DNA from: Microbacterium natoriense
Lineage (GTDB): Bacteria; Actinomycetota; Actinomycetes; Actinomycetales; Microbacteriaceae
Assembly (NCBI RefSeq): GCF_030816295.1
Contig: NZ_JAUSXV010000001.1
Coordinates: 2,604,001 to 2,668,000 of the forward strand
Direction of reading: 5' to 3'
DNA length: 64,000 nucleotides
In this document: positions 17,324 through 25,035 of the stretch, piece after piece
Numbering within the stretch: the first letter of the stretch is position 1
Layout: every line of letters begins with the position of its first letter
Position numbers and translations under genes: made by a program
The notes under the pieces: generated by a model
What the model was told of the DNA's origin: nothing
The model's database searches: none
Seen by the model: the letters and a program-made list of their open reading frames with translations, nothing else

Positions 17324-18373
17324 ATGACGACAACCCGAGAGACCATGAACGACGACGCGGATGTCGTCCGCCCGCCGATCGATTCCGTGTCGGGTCGGCC
17401 CGACCGGGCACCCGACGGGGCACCCGACGATGTCACAGAAGTGCTGCCTGCCGTCGGTGCTCTTGCGCCGCCGTTGGGTCTCACCGCGGCTCCGATGTCC
17501 GCACCCCTCGTGCCCGGCGAGCTCCCGACGGCCATGAGCGACGATGTGACCGAGTGCCTTCCCCACACCTCCGTCGCGACCGCGTCGAGGAGCGAACCGC
17601 TGTCCGTTCTCGAGGCGCGAGGTATCTCCGCGTGGTTCGGGAGTCACAAGGTGCTGGAGGAGGTCTCGCTGACCATGCAGGCGGGAAAGGTGACGGCTCT
17701 GATCGGTCCGTCGGGCTGTGGAAAGTCCACCTTCCTCCGCATCCTCAACAGGATGCATGAACTCGTCCCGTCCGCATCCCTCGCCGGGGAGGTGCTGCTC
17801 GACGGGGACGACATCTACGACAGGGACAAGAAGCTGCAGGATGCGCGGCGGCACATCGGCATGGTCTTCCAGAAGCCGAATCCGTTCCCGGCCATGTCCA
17901 TTTACGACAACGTCGTGTCGGGCCTCAAGCTCACCGGGGTGCGCGCATCGCGGAGCGACAAGGACGGTCTCGTCGAGCGCTCGCTGACCGCTGCTGGTCT
18001 GTGGAAAGAGGTGAAGGATCGGCTGAAGCAGCCGGGCGGAGGTCTGTCCGGTGGTCAGCAGCAGCGCCTCTGCATCGCCCGGTCGCTCGCCGTCAGGCCG
18101 AAGGTCCTCCTCATGGACGAGCCGTGCTCCGCACTCGATCCGACGTCGACGAGGGTGATCGAGGAGACGATGACCGAGTTGCAGAAGGAGGTCACGATCG
18201 TCATCGTGACCCACAACATGCAACAGGCTCAGCGGGTGTCCCAGCACACCGCGTTCTTCCTGGCCTCGCTGGGCACTCCGGGGGCGATCGTCGAGCACGG
18301 CGACACGGATGCGATGTTCTCGGAGCCGCAGGACGAGAGGACCTGGGACTACGTGAACGGTCGATTCGGATGA
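17324..18373 (+). CDS. pstB: Phosphate-type ABC transporter ATPase PstB with 95-aa N-terminal extension
   Basis: The ATPase domain starts near residue 95 and has the Walker [10 protein letters not shown] (128-136), Q-loop F-Q-K-P-N-P-F-P, signature L-S-G-G-Q-Q-Q-R and Walker B L-L-M-D-E-P, all PstB-typical. The first 95 residues are extra: acidic, Pro-rich, and containing the same octapeptide twice (DDVTEVLP at 35-42, DDVTECLP at 73-80). AGGAAA 7 nt before ATG 17324 supports this long start. The two Thr in the repeats could be phosphorylated by the kinase encoded two genes downstream; this is inference. Confidence 0.92.
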   Translation: MTTTRETMNDDADVVRPPIDSVSGRPDRAPDGAPDDVTEVLPAVGALAPPLGLTAAPMSAPLVPGELPTAMSDDVTECLPHTSVATASRSEPLSVLEARGISAWFGSHKVLEEVSLTMQAGKVTALIGPSGCGKSTFLRILNRMHELVPSASLAGEVLLDGDDIYDRDKKLQDARRHIGMVFQKPNPFPAMSIYDNVVSGLKLTGVRASRSDKDGLVERSLTAAGLWKEVKDRLKQPGGGLSGGQQQRLCIARSLAVRPKVLLMDEPCSALDPTSTRVIEETMTELQKEVTIVIVTHNMQQAQRVSQHTAFFLASLGTPGAIVEHGDTDAMFSEPQDERTWDYVNGRFG

Positions 18374-18558
18374 GAGCGCACACGCGCCCCCGCCATTGGG
18401 CGGCGTTCACCGACGGCGAGCTCGAGGATCTCTTTCCCGAGGGGATCGCCTGGTCGGACAGCACGGAGCCGCCGTCGGCGCGGAGCGTGGGGCTCTTCAT
18501 CGCCATGGGGACGGCGACAGCGGTCGCCGCCGGCGCCGTCGTGATGCTGGCCGGTTGA
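18370..18558 (+). CDS. Small single-span membrane protein, 62 aa
   Basis: The ATG overlaps the pstB stop (ATGA), and the kinase start lies 14 nt past its stop, so it sits inside the operon. The N-terminal ~40 residues are polar with an acidic patch ([11 protein letters not shown]) and the last ~22 form a membrane span ([13 protein letters not shown]). No family is recognised. Its position between the transporter ATPase and a membrane kinase suggests a linker or regulator of one of them. Confidence 0.65.
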   Translation: MRAHTRPRHWAAFTDGELEDLFPEGIAWSDSTEPPSARSVGLFIAMGTATAVAAGAVVMLAG

Positions 18559-18572
18559 GGAGGGACTCTCGC

Positions 18573-20315
18573 GTGACAGGGGCAGCGGACGCGACGGCGG
18601 CCCTCATCGGGGGCCGCTACCGTCTGAGGGAGCTTCTTGGCGTCGGTGGCTCTGCCGCCGTCTACGCCGCCGACGACACGGTGATCGGCGGCAGGTTCGC
18701 GGTGAAGCTGTTGCATCCGCATCTCTGCGCGGACGCAGCGCACCGTCAGGCCTTCCTCGCTGAGGCGATGAAGGTTCAGCGGATTCAGCATCCGAATGTG
18801 GTCGGCGTGCACGGCTCGGGTCTGCACGACGCTGCTGGCGTTCTGACGCCCTGGATCGCGTTCGACCTGCTCACCGGTGCCACCCTGCAAGAGCGCATCG
18901 CCGCGCACGGGCCGCTCGACGCCGCAGAGGCGTCGGCCGTGCTGGCAGGCGTGCTCTCCGGCCTCTCCGCCGCGCACCGGAGCGATCTGATCCACCGCGA
19001 TCTCAGCCCGCAGAACATCATTCTCGAGCTGGCACCGCCCCCGCCGAACGCCGCCATCACCTCCGACATGGTGCGCATCGTGGACTTCGGACTCGCCGAT
19101 GCGACCGGGCGGAGCACCGTCGGCGGCGATGTCCTCCTCTCCGGACACGACGGCGAGGCCGACGACGTCGGCATCATCGGCAGCGTGCAGTACATGTCGC
19201 CGGAGCAGGCGCTCGGAAAGCCGGTCCGCGCGGCGAGTGATCTGTACCAGGCCGGTGCGATTCTGAGCTTCGTGTTGACGGGCAGAGTTCCGTTCCTCCG
19301 GCGGAGCGCCCGCGAGACGATGATGGCGCATGTCGTCGCGCCCCCTCCGGTGCCGTCCGCGCTCGCCGCGAGCACAGCCGTGCTCGACAGAGTCGTGGCG
19401 AAGGCGATGGCGAAGACGCCCGCGCACCGCTATCGGAGCGCAGACGACTTCCGTCTCGCGCTGGACGCGGCGGTCGAGTCCTCTCGTGTTCCGCGCATCG
19501 CTGAGATCCGGGGCGACTCGGATCCGAGTCCGATCGGCGACCGCGCTCGGGCAGCGGACGACGTCGACGACGTGGAGACGCTGGCCTCGACGCTGCGGTA
19601 TCCGCATGGCGCGGCGCCGTCGAACCCTCTGCCGTCATTGTCGGACCCGAGCGCGGACGCCGACGACGCGGAGGCGAGACCGGCGGCCCAGCGATTCGCA
19701 GTGACGGTCAGCGCCTTCGTCGCCGTGGTGCTCGTGGTGATCGCGGCATGGGGTGTGATCGCGGCGAGCGGGTCGACGACATCGACACCCACCATCGCTC
19801 CGCTGTCGTCCGCCACGCCGTCGGCGCCGGCGACCGCTCAGGAGCCCCCAGTTCTCCCTGCGGCCCCGACCCCGCAGCAGATCGAGACGCTGACGATTGA
19901 GGTTCCCCTCTTGAACGGGACGCTCGCAGGCGTCGATGCGACGCTGCGCGCGGCCGGGTTGCAGCTCGGAGCCGTCGACCGCGTGGATGCGCCCGCAGCC
20001 GTCGAGACGGTGATCGCCCAGCAGATCGCCCCCGGGGTGCGGGTGGCGCCGGGAAGCGCCATCGGCGTCGCGGTCGCGTCGGGATACAACACCGTGCCCG
20101 CCGTCGGAGGGATGACGGTCAGCTCCGCGACTCTCACGCTGCACGGAGCGGGTTTCGTCGTCGCCGCCGTTCCCTCGGATGCGCCGGGGGGTGCTGTCGT
20201 TATCGACACCACCCCCGCCATCGGTAGCTCAGCGCGCGTCGGAACCGCGATCGTCCTCAGGGTGTCCGGCGGCCCGACTCCCGAGCCGAGCGCGACGTCC
20301 GTTCCCGGCGGATGA
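18573..20315 (+). CDS. PASTA-domain Ser/Thr protein kinase
   Basis: GTG start with GAGGAGGG about 10 nt upstream. The kinase domain (about 12-300) has G-V-G-G-S-A-A-V, catalytic Lys45, H-R-D (141-143), D-F-G (171-173) and Y-M-S-P-E-Q. The catalytic loop reads H-R-D-L-S-P-Q-N, with Ser where most PknB-type kinases have Lys. A span at about 376-398 is followed by an extracellular Pro/Thr linker and two PASTA repeats (about 440-575), which in this family bind peptidoglycan or lipid II. The 580-aa protein is last in the pst/WxL cluster, suggesting it monitors the wall and phosphorylates cluster products. Confidence 0.9.
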   Translation: MTGAADATAALIGGRYRLRELLGVGGSAAVYAADDTVIGGRFAVKLLHPHLCADAAHRQAFLAEAMKVQRIQHPNVVGVHGSGLHDAAGVLTPWIAFDLLTGATLQERIAAHGPLDAAEASAVLAGVLSGLSAAHRSDLIHRDLSPQNIILELAPPPPNAAITSDMVRIVDFGLADATGRSTVGGDVLLSGHDGEADDVGIIGSVQYMSPEQALGKPVRAASDLYQAGAILSFVLTGRVPFLRRSARETMMAHVVAPPPVPSALAASTAVLDRVVAKAMAKTPAHRYRSADDFRLALDAAVESSRVPRIAEIRGDSDPSPIGDRARAADDVDDVETLASTLRYPHGAAPSNPLPSLSDPSADADDAEARPAAQRFAVTVSAFVAVVLVVIAAWGVIAASGSTTSTPTIAPLSSATPSAPATAQEPPVLPAAPTPQQIETLTIEVPLLNGTLAGVDATLRAAGLQLGAVDRVDAPAAVETVIAQQIAPGVRVAPGSAIGVAVASGYNTVPAVGGMTVSSATLTLHGAGFVVAAVPSDAPGGAVVIDTTPAIGSSARVGTAIVLRVSGGPTPEPSATSVPGG

Positions 20316-20591
20316 CGCTGCAGCCCTCGGCAGCCGTGACTCGTGACGAGGACGTCGCTCGGGACATTGCCGTGGCATCCGACCATTGCGGGATCAGGCT
20401 ACTCCGATCTCATTCGTGTGGATCAGGTCATGTCGACGGACATCGATTTCCATCACCTGACGCCGAATGACGCGGCACGACGTGCGGCCGTGCGGATCGA
20501 GTAGGTGCAGGAAAATACCCACCGGAGAAGCGTGAGCGGAGTCGTGAACGTCTGCAGAGAGGGCCGATGTCGGTGAATCTCCTCGTTCGCT
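20316..20591. other. 276-nt stretch without a recognisable gene
   Basis: It lies between the kinase stop and the stop of the exonuclease on the other strand. A 24-codon frame at 20430-20504 has no ribosome site or recognisable sequence. No strong terminator hairpin is visible. Confidence 0.5.
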
Positions 20592-21306
20592 TCACTGCGC
20601 GCGGCGCACCGGCCAGGTGCCGTCGAGCGATTCCTCCGGTTCGATGCGACCGATGCTGATGAAGTACTCGGTCAGGCTCGCGGCCTGAGATCGTGCCCAC
20701 CCGATCTGCTGCGTGTGCAGCGCCTCGAGGGTCTCCGGCATGCGGAACCGGCGGGCCAGCGCCTGGGCGACGCGGCCTGCAGCGACTGCATCCGCTGAGG
20801 CATCGTGAGCACCCTCCAGCGGGACCGCATAGTGCGCGGCTACCACTTCGAGCGTGCGCTTGCCAGGGCGGTACCGGTCGTACGCCTTGTCGATCACCAG
20901 GGGATCGATGATCGGAGAAGGCGCGCTGAGTGGCTCGACGCCGTGCCGCATCGCCTCGTGAGCTAGTAGTGAGAAGTCGTAGGAGGCGTTGTACGCGACC
21001 ACCGGTACACCCTGCGAGAGTAGCGAGCGAAGCGCGCCGGTGACGTCGGCGACGACCTCGAGTACAGGCCGACCGTGAGCGCGTGCATGCGCGGTGTGTG
21101 ACGCCATGCACCGCCGTCGCCCCTTCGGGAATCTCGATGCCCGGATCGGCCAGCCAATCGCGCGAGGCGATCTCGCGGCCTTTCGCATCGAGAACGCCGA
21201 CATGCGCCGTGACGATGCGATCCGTCTCGACATCGACCCCGGTCGTCTCCAGATCGAAGACGGCGACGCGGCTGAGCCAGCTCGGAAGCGCGGGATCGGA
21301 TGACAT
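20592..21306 (-). pseudogene. DnaQ-like 3'-5' exonuclease, frameshifted by one base
   Basis: From ATG 21304-21306 the first frame gives the Exo I motif F-D-L-E-T-T-G and the segment ending A-V-H-G-V-T. The rest of the protein (H-A-R-A-H-G-R, then N-A-S-Y-D-F Exo II, then H-D-A-S-A-D Exo III) is in another frame. The break lies in the GTGTGTG run at 21094-21102: removing one base restores a continuous protein of about 237 aa. This is either a real frameshift that destroys the gene or a sequencing error in a short repeat. DEDDh exonucleases of this kind resemble the epsilon proofreading subunit. Confidence 0.85.
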
Positions 21307-21361
21307 GCCCTCACGCTAGAGCGGGCGTGGGACATTGCCAGGAAGGCACACGGCGACTGAA

Positions 21362-21367
21362 TAGACT
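21362..21367 (+). promoter_or_regulatory. -10 box (TAGACT) of a probable leaderless transcript
   Basis: TAGACT is followed by CGAGGG and then directly ATG 21374. The purine run touches the start codon, too close to act as a ribosome site. Confidence 0.5.
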
Positions 21368-21373
21368 CGAGGG

Positions 21374-22291
21374 ATGACCGTGCCCTCGCCTTACGCCGAT
21401 CGACTGAGCCGTCTGCCGGTCGAGCGTCACGAGGTCGAGGTCCGCGGCGCGATCACCGCCTACTGGGAGTACGGTTCTCCGACAGACTCAGGGGCCCCCG
21501 ACGAGCGTCCGACCATCATCGCGGTGCACGGTTTCCGCGGCGACCACCACGGTCTCGAGTCCGTCCTCGCCTTCCTTCCTGAGGCGCACGTCATCGCCCC
21601 CGATCTGCCGGGGTTCGGCGAGAGCGCGCCGTCGACTGGGCACACCTACGACCTCGACGAGTACGCGGCGTGGCTGACCGAGTTCGCGGCCACCGTGGCG
21701 CCGGCCGCGATCATCCTCGGTCACTCGTTCGGGTCGATCGTCACCGCGGCGGCGGTGGCCGCAGGGCTCGACACCCCACAGCTGATCCTCATCAACCCGA
21801 TCGGCGCTCCGGCGCTCGAGGGCCCGAAGGGGCTGATGACTCGTCTCGCGGTGCTCTACTACGCGATGGGTGCTCGCCTGCCCGAGAAGGCGGGCACTGC
21901 ACTGTTGCGCAACCGCGTGATCGTGCGGATCATGAGCATCACGATGGCGAAGACCAAGGATCCCGAACTCCGTCGTTTCATCCACGACCAGCACGACACC
22001 TACTTCTCGCTGTTCGCCGACCGCGATGTCCTCAAGGATGCCTTCGTCGCCAGCGTGTCGCACGACGTCCGTGAGTTCGCTCCGAAGATCCCCGTGCCGA
22101 CGCTGCTCATCGCCGCGCAACGTGATGACATCACTCCCATCGAGGCCGAGCGCGAGCTTGCCGACCGCTTCGATGACGCGGAGCTCGTCGAGATCGCCCA
22201 TGTCGGCCACCTCATCCACTACGAGACTCCCGCCGAAGCGGCCGGGGCGATCCGCCGGTTCCTCAGGATTCCCGTCGCGCGAGGCCGATGA
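21374..22291 (+). CDS. Alpha/beta-fold hydrolase
   Basis: The 305-aa protein has the H-G-F-R-G oxyanion-hole segment near residue 52, the nucleophile elbow G-H-S-F-G-S (Ser near 117), an acid in Q-R-D-D and the late His in V-G-H-L-I-H. There is no signal peptide. The substrate cannot be inferred; the lid region is large and helical, as in esterases and C-C bond hydrolases. The 3' end overlaps that of the convergent lrp gene by 29 nt. Confidence 0.88.
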   Translation: MTVPSPYADRLSRLPVERHEVEVRGAITAYWEYGSPTDSGAPDERPTIIAVHGFRGDHHGLESVLAFLPEAHVIAPDLPGFGESAPSTGHTYDLDEYAAWLTEFAATVAPAAIILGHSFGSIVTAAAVAAGLDTPQLILINPIGAPALEGPKGLMTRLAVLYYAMGARLPEKAGTALLRNRVIVRIMSITMAKTKDPELRRFIHDQHDTYFSLFADRDVLKDAFVASVSHDVREFAPKIPVPTLLIAAQRDDITPIEAERELADRFDDAELVEIAHVGHLIHYETPAEAAGAIRRFLRIPVARGR

Positions 22292-22754
22292 GCCCGGCTA
22301 CCCGGAAGGGGATCACCTCGCCCATCGCGAGCGACGTCTCGGTGCGCTCGACGCCCTCGATCGAGAGGATGCGGGCGTCGGTGTCGAACAGGTGACGAGC
22401 ATCTCGACACGCGACGCGCGCGAGCAGGTCCACGGAGCCGCTCAGCCCGTGCGCCTGCAGGACCTCGGGTATGCGCGCCAGCTCCGCCGTGATGCGGGGG
22501 AGCTCGGTCTGCCGAACCCCGATGTTCACGAAGGCCTGCAGCGGGAACCCGAGGACGTCGGGGGAGAACGACCTCTCGTATGACAGGAAGACCCCGGTCT
22601 GCTCGAGACGGGTCATCCGCGCCTGGATGGTGTTGCGCGACAGGCCGAGATTCTCGGCGAGCGCCACGATCGTGGTGCGTGGATCATCGGCGAGAGCAGC
22701 GAGGAGCTCCAGATCGATGCGGTCAAGTCCGGGCATAGTGCCAAAGGGTAGCAC
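22263..22754 (-). CDS. Lrp/AsnC-family transcriptional regulator
   Basis: The N-terminal helix-turn-helix (L-G-L-S-R-N-T-I-Q-A-R) is followed by an AsnC ligand-binding domain. A GTG start at 22754 is chosen because GGAGGGG lies 7 nt upstream; ATG 22760 is too close to that site and ATG 22736 has none. It is divergent from bkdABC and the 150-nt gap holds TTGAGC half-sites, so it is probably a BkdR-like activator responding to branched-chain amino acids. This is known for the family and inferred here. Confidence 0.88.
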   Translation of the reverse strand: MLPFGTMPGLDRIDLELLAALADDPRTTIVALAENLGLSRNTIQARMTRLEQTGVFLSYERSFSPDVLGFPLQAFVNIGVRQTELPRITAELARIPEVLQAHGLSGSVDLLARVACRDARHLFDTDARILSIEGVERTETSLAMGEVIPFRVAGLIGLARRES

Positions 22755-22771
22755 CCGCATACCCCTCCAGA

Positions 22772-22821
22772 TTGAGCAACATGCTCAAGCGGTGTGCAGT
22801 TGCTTGAGCGAGGTGTTGAGC
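22772..22821. promoter_or_regulatory. Candidate Lrp operator: TTGAGC repeats
   Basis: TTGAGCA-ACA-TGCTCAA (22772-22788) is a perfect inverted repeat. Two more TTGAGC copies follow at 22804-22809 and 22816-22821. Arrays of half-sites in a divergent promoter fit cooperative Lrp/AsnC binding. Confidence 0.6.
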
Positions 22822-22906
22822 GGACGTACCCTCAGGTTACCGGTGAAGAAGCCGGTGGACGACGTGCAACGCCCCACGAGGGCGTTCGCGACAGAGGAGG
22901 ACGAAG

Positions 22907-24022
22907 ATGTCACCGCAACTCACCCCGATCGTGGACACCGCTCAGGATCTCGAGCTGTCCGAGCGGATCCTCGCGCCCGACGGCGCGCGCATCGCGAACC
23001 CTCGGCTCGACGCGTACGTCGCAGATGTCGACCCGTCCCAGCTGCGCGCTCTGCTGAGCGACATGGTCGTCGTGCGCCGTATCGACGCCGAGGGCATCGC
23101 ACTTCAGCGACAGGGTCAGCTCGGCCTGTGGGCGCCGTGCAACGGTCAGGAGGCGACGCAGATCGGCACGGCGCGCGCCATCGAAGCGCGCGACTACATC
23201 TTCCCCAGCTACCGGGAGACCGGCGTGATCTATGCGCGCGGCGCACGTGCAGGGGACTTCGTCCGCGCGTGGCGCGGAGAGGAAGGCGCCGCATACGATC
23301 CGCGTGAGCTGCGGGTCGCGCCGTTGCAGATCATCATCGGAGCGCAGACCCTGCACGCCGTCGGGTACGCGATCGGCATCAAGCACGACAAGGCCGACGA
23401 GGTCGCCGTGACCTACTTCGGCGACGGCGCATCGAGTCAGGGAGATGTCAACGAGGCGATGGTGTTCGCCTCGTCGTATCAGGCGCCTGTCGTCTTCGTC
23501 TGTCAGAACAACCACTGGGCCATCTCCGAGCCTGTGGCCGTGCAGTCGCAGTTCCCCATCGCGGGGCGCGCACCCGGCTTCGGCATCCCGAGCCTGCGCG
23601 TGGACGGCAACGACGTCCTCGCCTGCATGGCGGCCATGCGCTGGGCGCTCGAGCACGCGCGCTCCGGAAAGGGCCCGGCCTTCATCGAAGCCGTCACGTA
23701 TCGGATGGGTCCGCACACGACGGCCGACGACCCCACGCGCTACCGCTCCGAGGCCGACCTGGAGTCGTGGCGCCGACGCGACCCGATCGCGCGCCTCGAG
23801 GCGCACCTGCGATCCCTCGGGGAACTCGACGACGAGCAGCTCGCCGAGATACAGACCGCCGCCGACACCGCCGCGCGCGAGATGCGCGCCGCGTGCCTCG
23901 GGATGGTGACCCGCCCGCCGCTCGCCGTGTTCGACGGCGTGTACGCCGAACCCCACACCGACCTGCAGCGGCAGCGCGACGAGTACGCGGCCTACCTCGC
24001 CTCGTTCGAGGGCGAGGCCTGA
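22907..24022 (+). CDS. bkdA: Branched-chain 2-oxoacid dehydrogenase E1 alpha
   Basis: The 371-aa protein has the thiamine diphosphate motif G-D-G-A-S-S-Q-G-D-V-N-E ending V-C-Q-N-N-H, the E1-alpha opening around V-V-R-R-I-D, and the R-x-G-P-H-T-T-A-D-D-P phosphorylation-loop-like segment. E1 alpha with E1 beta decarboxylates 2-oxo acids from Val, Leu and Ile and transfers the acyl group to lipoyl-E2. AGAGGAGG precedes the ATG. A pyruvate dehydrogenase role is possible from sequence alone; the neighbouring leucine-degradation genes favour branched-chain substrates. Confidence 0.9.
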   Translation: MSPQLTPIVDTAQDLELSERILAPDGARIANPRLDAYVADVDPSQLRALLSDMVVVRRIDAEGIALQRQGQLGLWAPCNGQEATQIGTARAIEARDYIFPSYRETGVIYARGARAGDFVRAWRGEEGAAYDPRELRVAPLQIIIGAQTLHAVGYAIGIKHDKADEVAVTYFGDGASSQGDVNEAMVFASSYQAPVVFVCQNNHWAISEPVAVQSQFPIAGRAPGFGIPSLRVDGNDVLACMAAMRWALEHARSGKGPAFIEAVTYRMGPHTTADDPTRYRSEADLESWRRRDPIARLEAHLRSLGELDDEQLAEIQTAADTAAREMRAACLGMVTRPPLAVFDGVYAEPHTDLQRQRDEYAAYLASFEGEA

Positions 24023-24024
24023 TC

Positions 24025-25035
24025 ATGGCTGAGCTCACTCTGGGAAAGGCGCTCGGCGCAGGATTGCGTCGAGCGATGCTCGACGATGACAAGGTCGTGC
24101 TCCTCGGCGAAGACATCGGAAAGCTCGGAGGAGTGTTCCGCATCACAGACGGGCTGCTCGACGAGTTCGGGGCCGCACGGGTGATCGACACGCCCCTCGC
24201 GGAGTCGGGTATCGTCGGCGCAGCCGTTGGCCTCGCGTTCCGCGGCTATCGTCCGGTCGTCGAGATCCAGTTCGACGGCTTCGTGTATCCGGCGTTCGAC
24301 CAGATCGTGTCACAGGTGGCGAAGCTGCACTACCGCACTCAGGGGCGGGTGAAGATGCCCATCACGATCCGCATCCCCTGGGCGGGCGGCATCGGCGCGG
24401 CCGAGCACCACTCCGAATCACCGGAGGCCTACTTCGTCCACACGGCCGGCCTTCGGGTGATCGCGGTGTCGAACCCGGAGGACGCCTACCGGAGTCTGCG
24501 CCAGGCGATCGCCAGTGACGACCCGGTGATCTTCTTCGAGCCGAAGCGCCTGTACCACCACAAGGGCGAGGTCGATCTGGAAGCACCCCTGGCGGATGCC
24601 GCTCCGATGGGTCTCGCGCGTGTCGTCCGCGCCGGCAGCGACGCGACCGTCATCGCGTACGGCGCCATGGTGAGCACGGCGCTCCAGGCCGCAGAGGCCG
24701 CGGAAGACGACGGCATCTCGCTCGAGGTGATCGATCTGCGCTCGCTCTCGCCCGTCGACTACGACTCGGTCGCCGCATCGGTGCGCAAGACCGGTCGCGT
24801 GGTCGTCGCGCACGAGGCGTCCCGCGAGGCGGGCGTCGCCGCAGAGGTGATCGCCAGCATCACCGAGCGCTGCTTCGAGTACCTCGAGTCTGCGCCGCTG
24901 CGAGTCACCGGGCACGACGTGCCCTATCCGCCCGCCAAACTCGAGAAGTACCACCTGCCCGACCTCGATCGTCTGCTCGACGCGGTCGACCGGGTCCTCG
25001 ACCGTCCGAACAGCCTGACGGGAGCAGACGCATGA
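24025..25035 (+). CDS. bkdB: Branched-chain 2-oxoacid dehydrogenase E1 beta
   Basis: The 336-aa product shows E1-beta features: G-E-D-I-G in the N-terminus, T-P-L-A-E-S-G-I-V-G, Q-F-D-G-F-V-Y-P-A-F-D-Q, and the C-terminal transketolase domain with D-L-R-S-L-S-P-V-D. The start ATG 24025 lies 2 nt after the bkdA stop. It provides the second half of the thiamine diphosphate site and the E2-binding surface. Confidence 0.93.
   Translation: MAELTLGKALGAGLRRAMLDDDKVVLLGEDIGKLGGVFRITDGLLDEFGAARVIDTPLAESGIVGAAVGLAFRGYRPVVEIQFDGFVYPAFDQIVSQVAKLHYRTQGRVKMPITIRIPWAGGIGAAEHHSESPEAYFVHTAGLRVIAVSNPEDAYRSLRQAIASDDPVIFFEPKRLYHHKGEVDLEAPLADAAPMGLARVVRAGSDATVIAYGAMVSTALQAAEAAEDDGISLEVIDLRSLSPVDYDSVAASVRKTGRVVVAHEASREAGVAAEVIASITERCFEYLESAPLRVTGHDVPYPPAKLEKYHLPDLDRLLDAVDRVLDRPNSLTGADA

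Noticed and set aside
20430..20504. 24-codon frame between the kinase and exonuclease genes
   Set aside because: No ribosome site, no recognisable sequence and too short to support.
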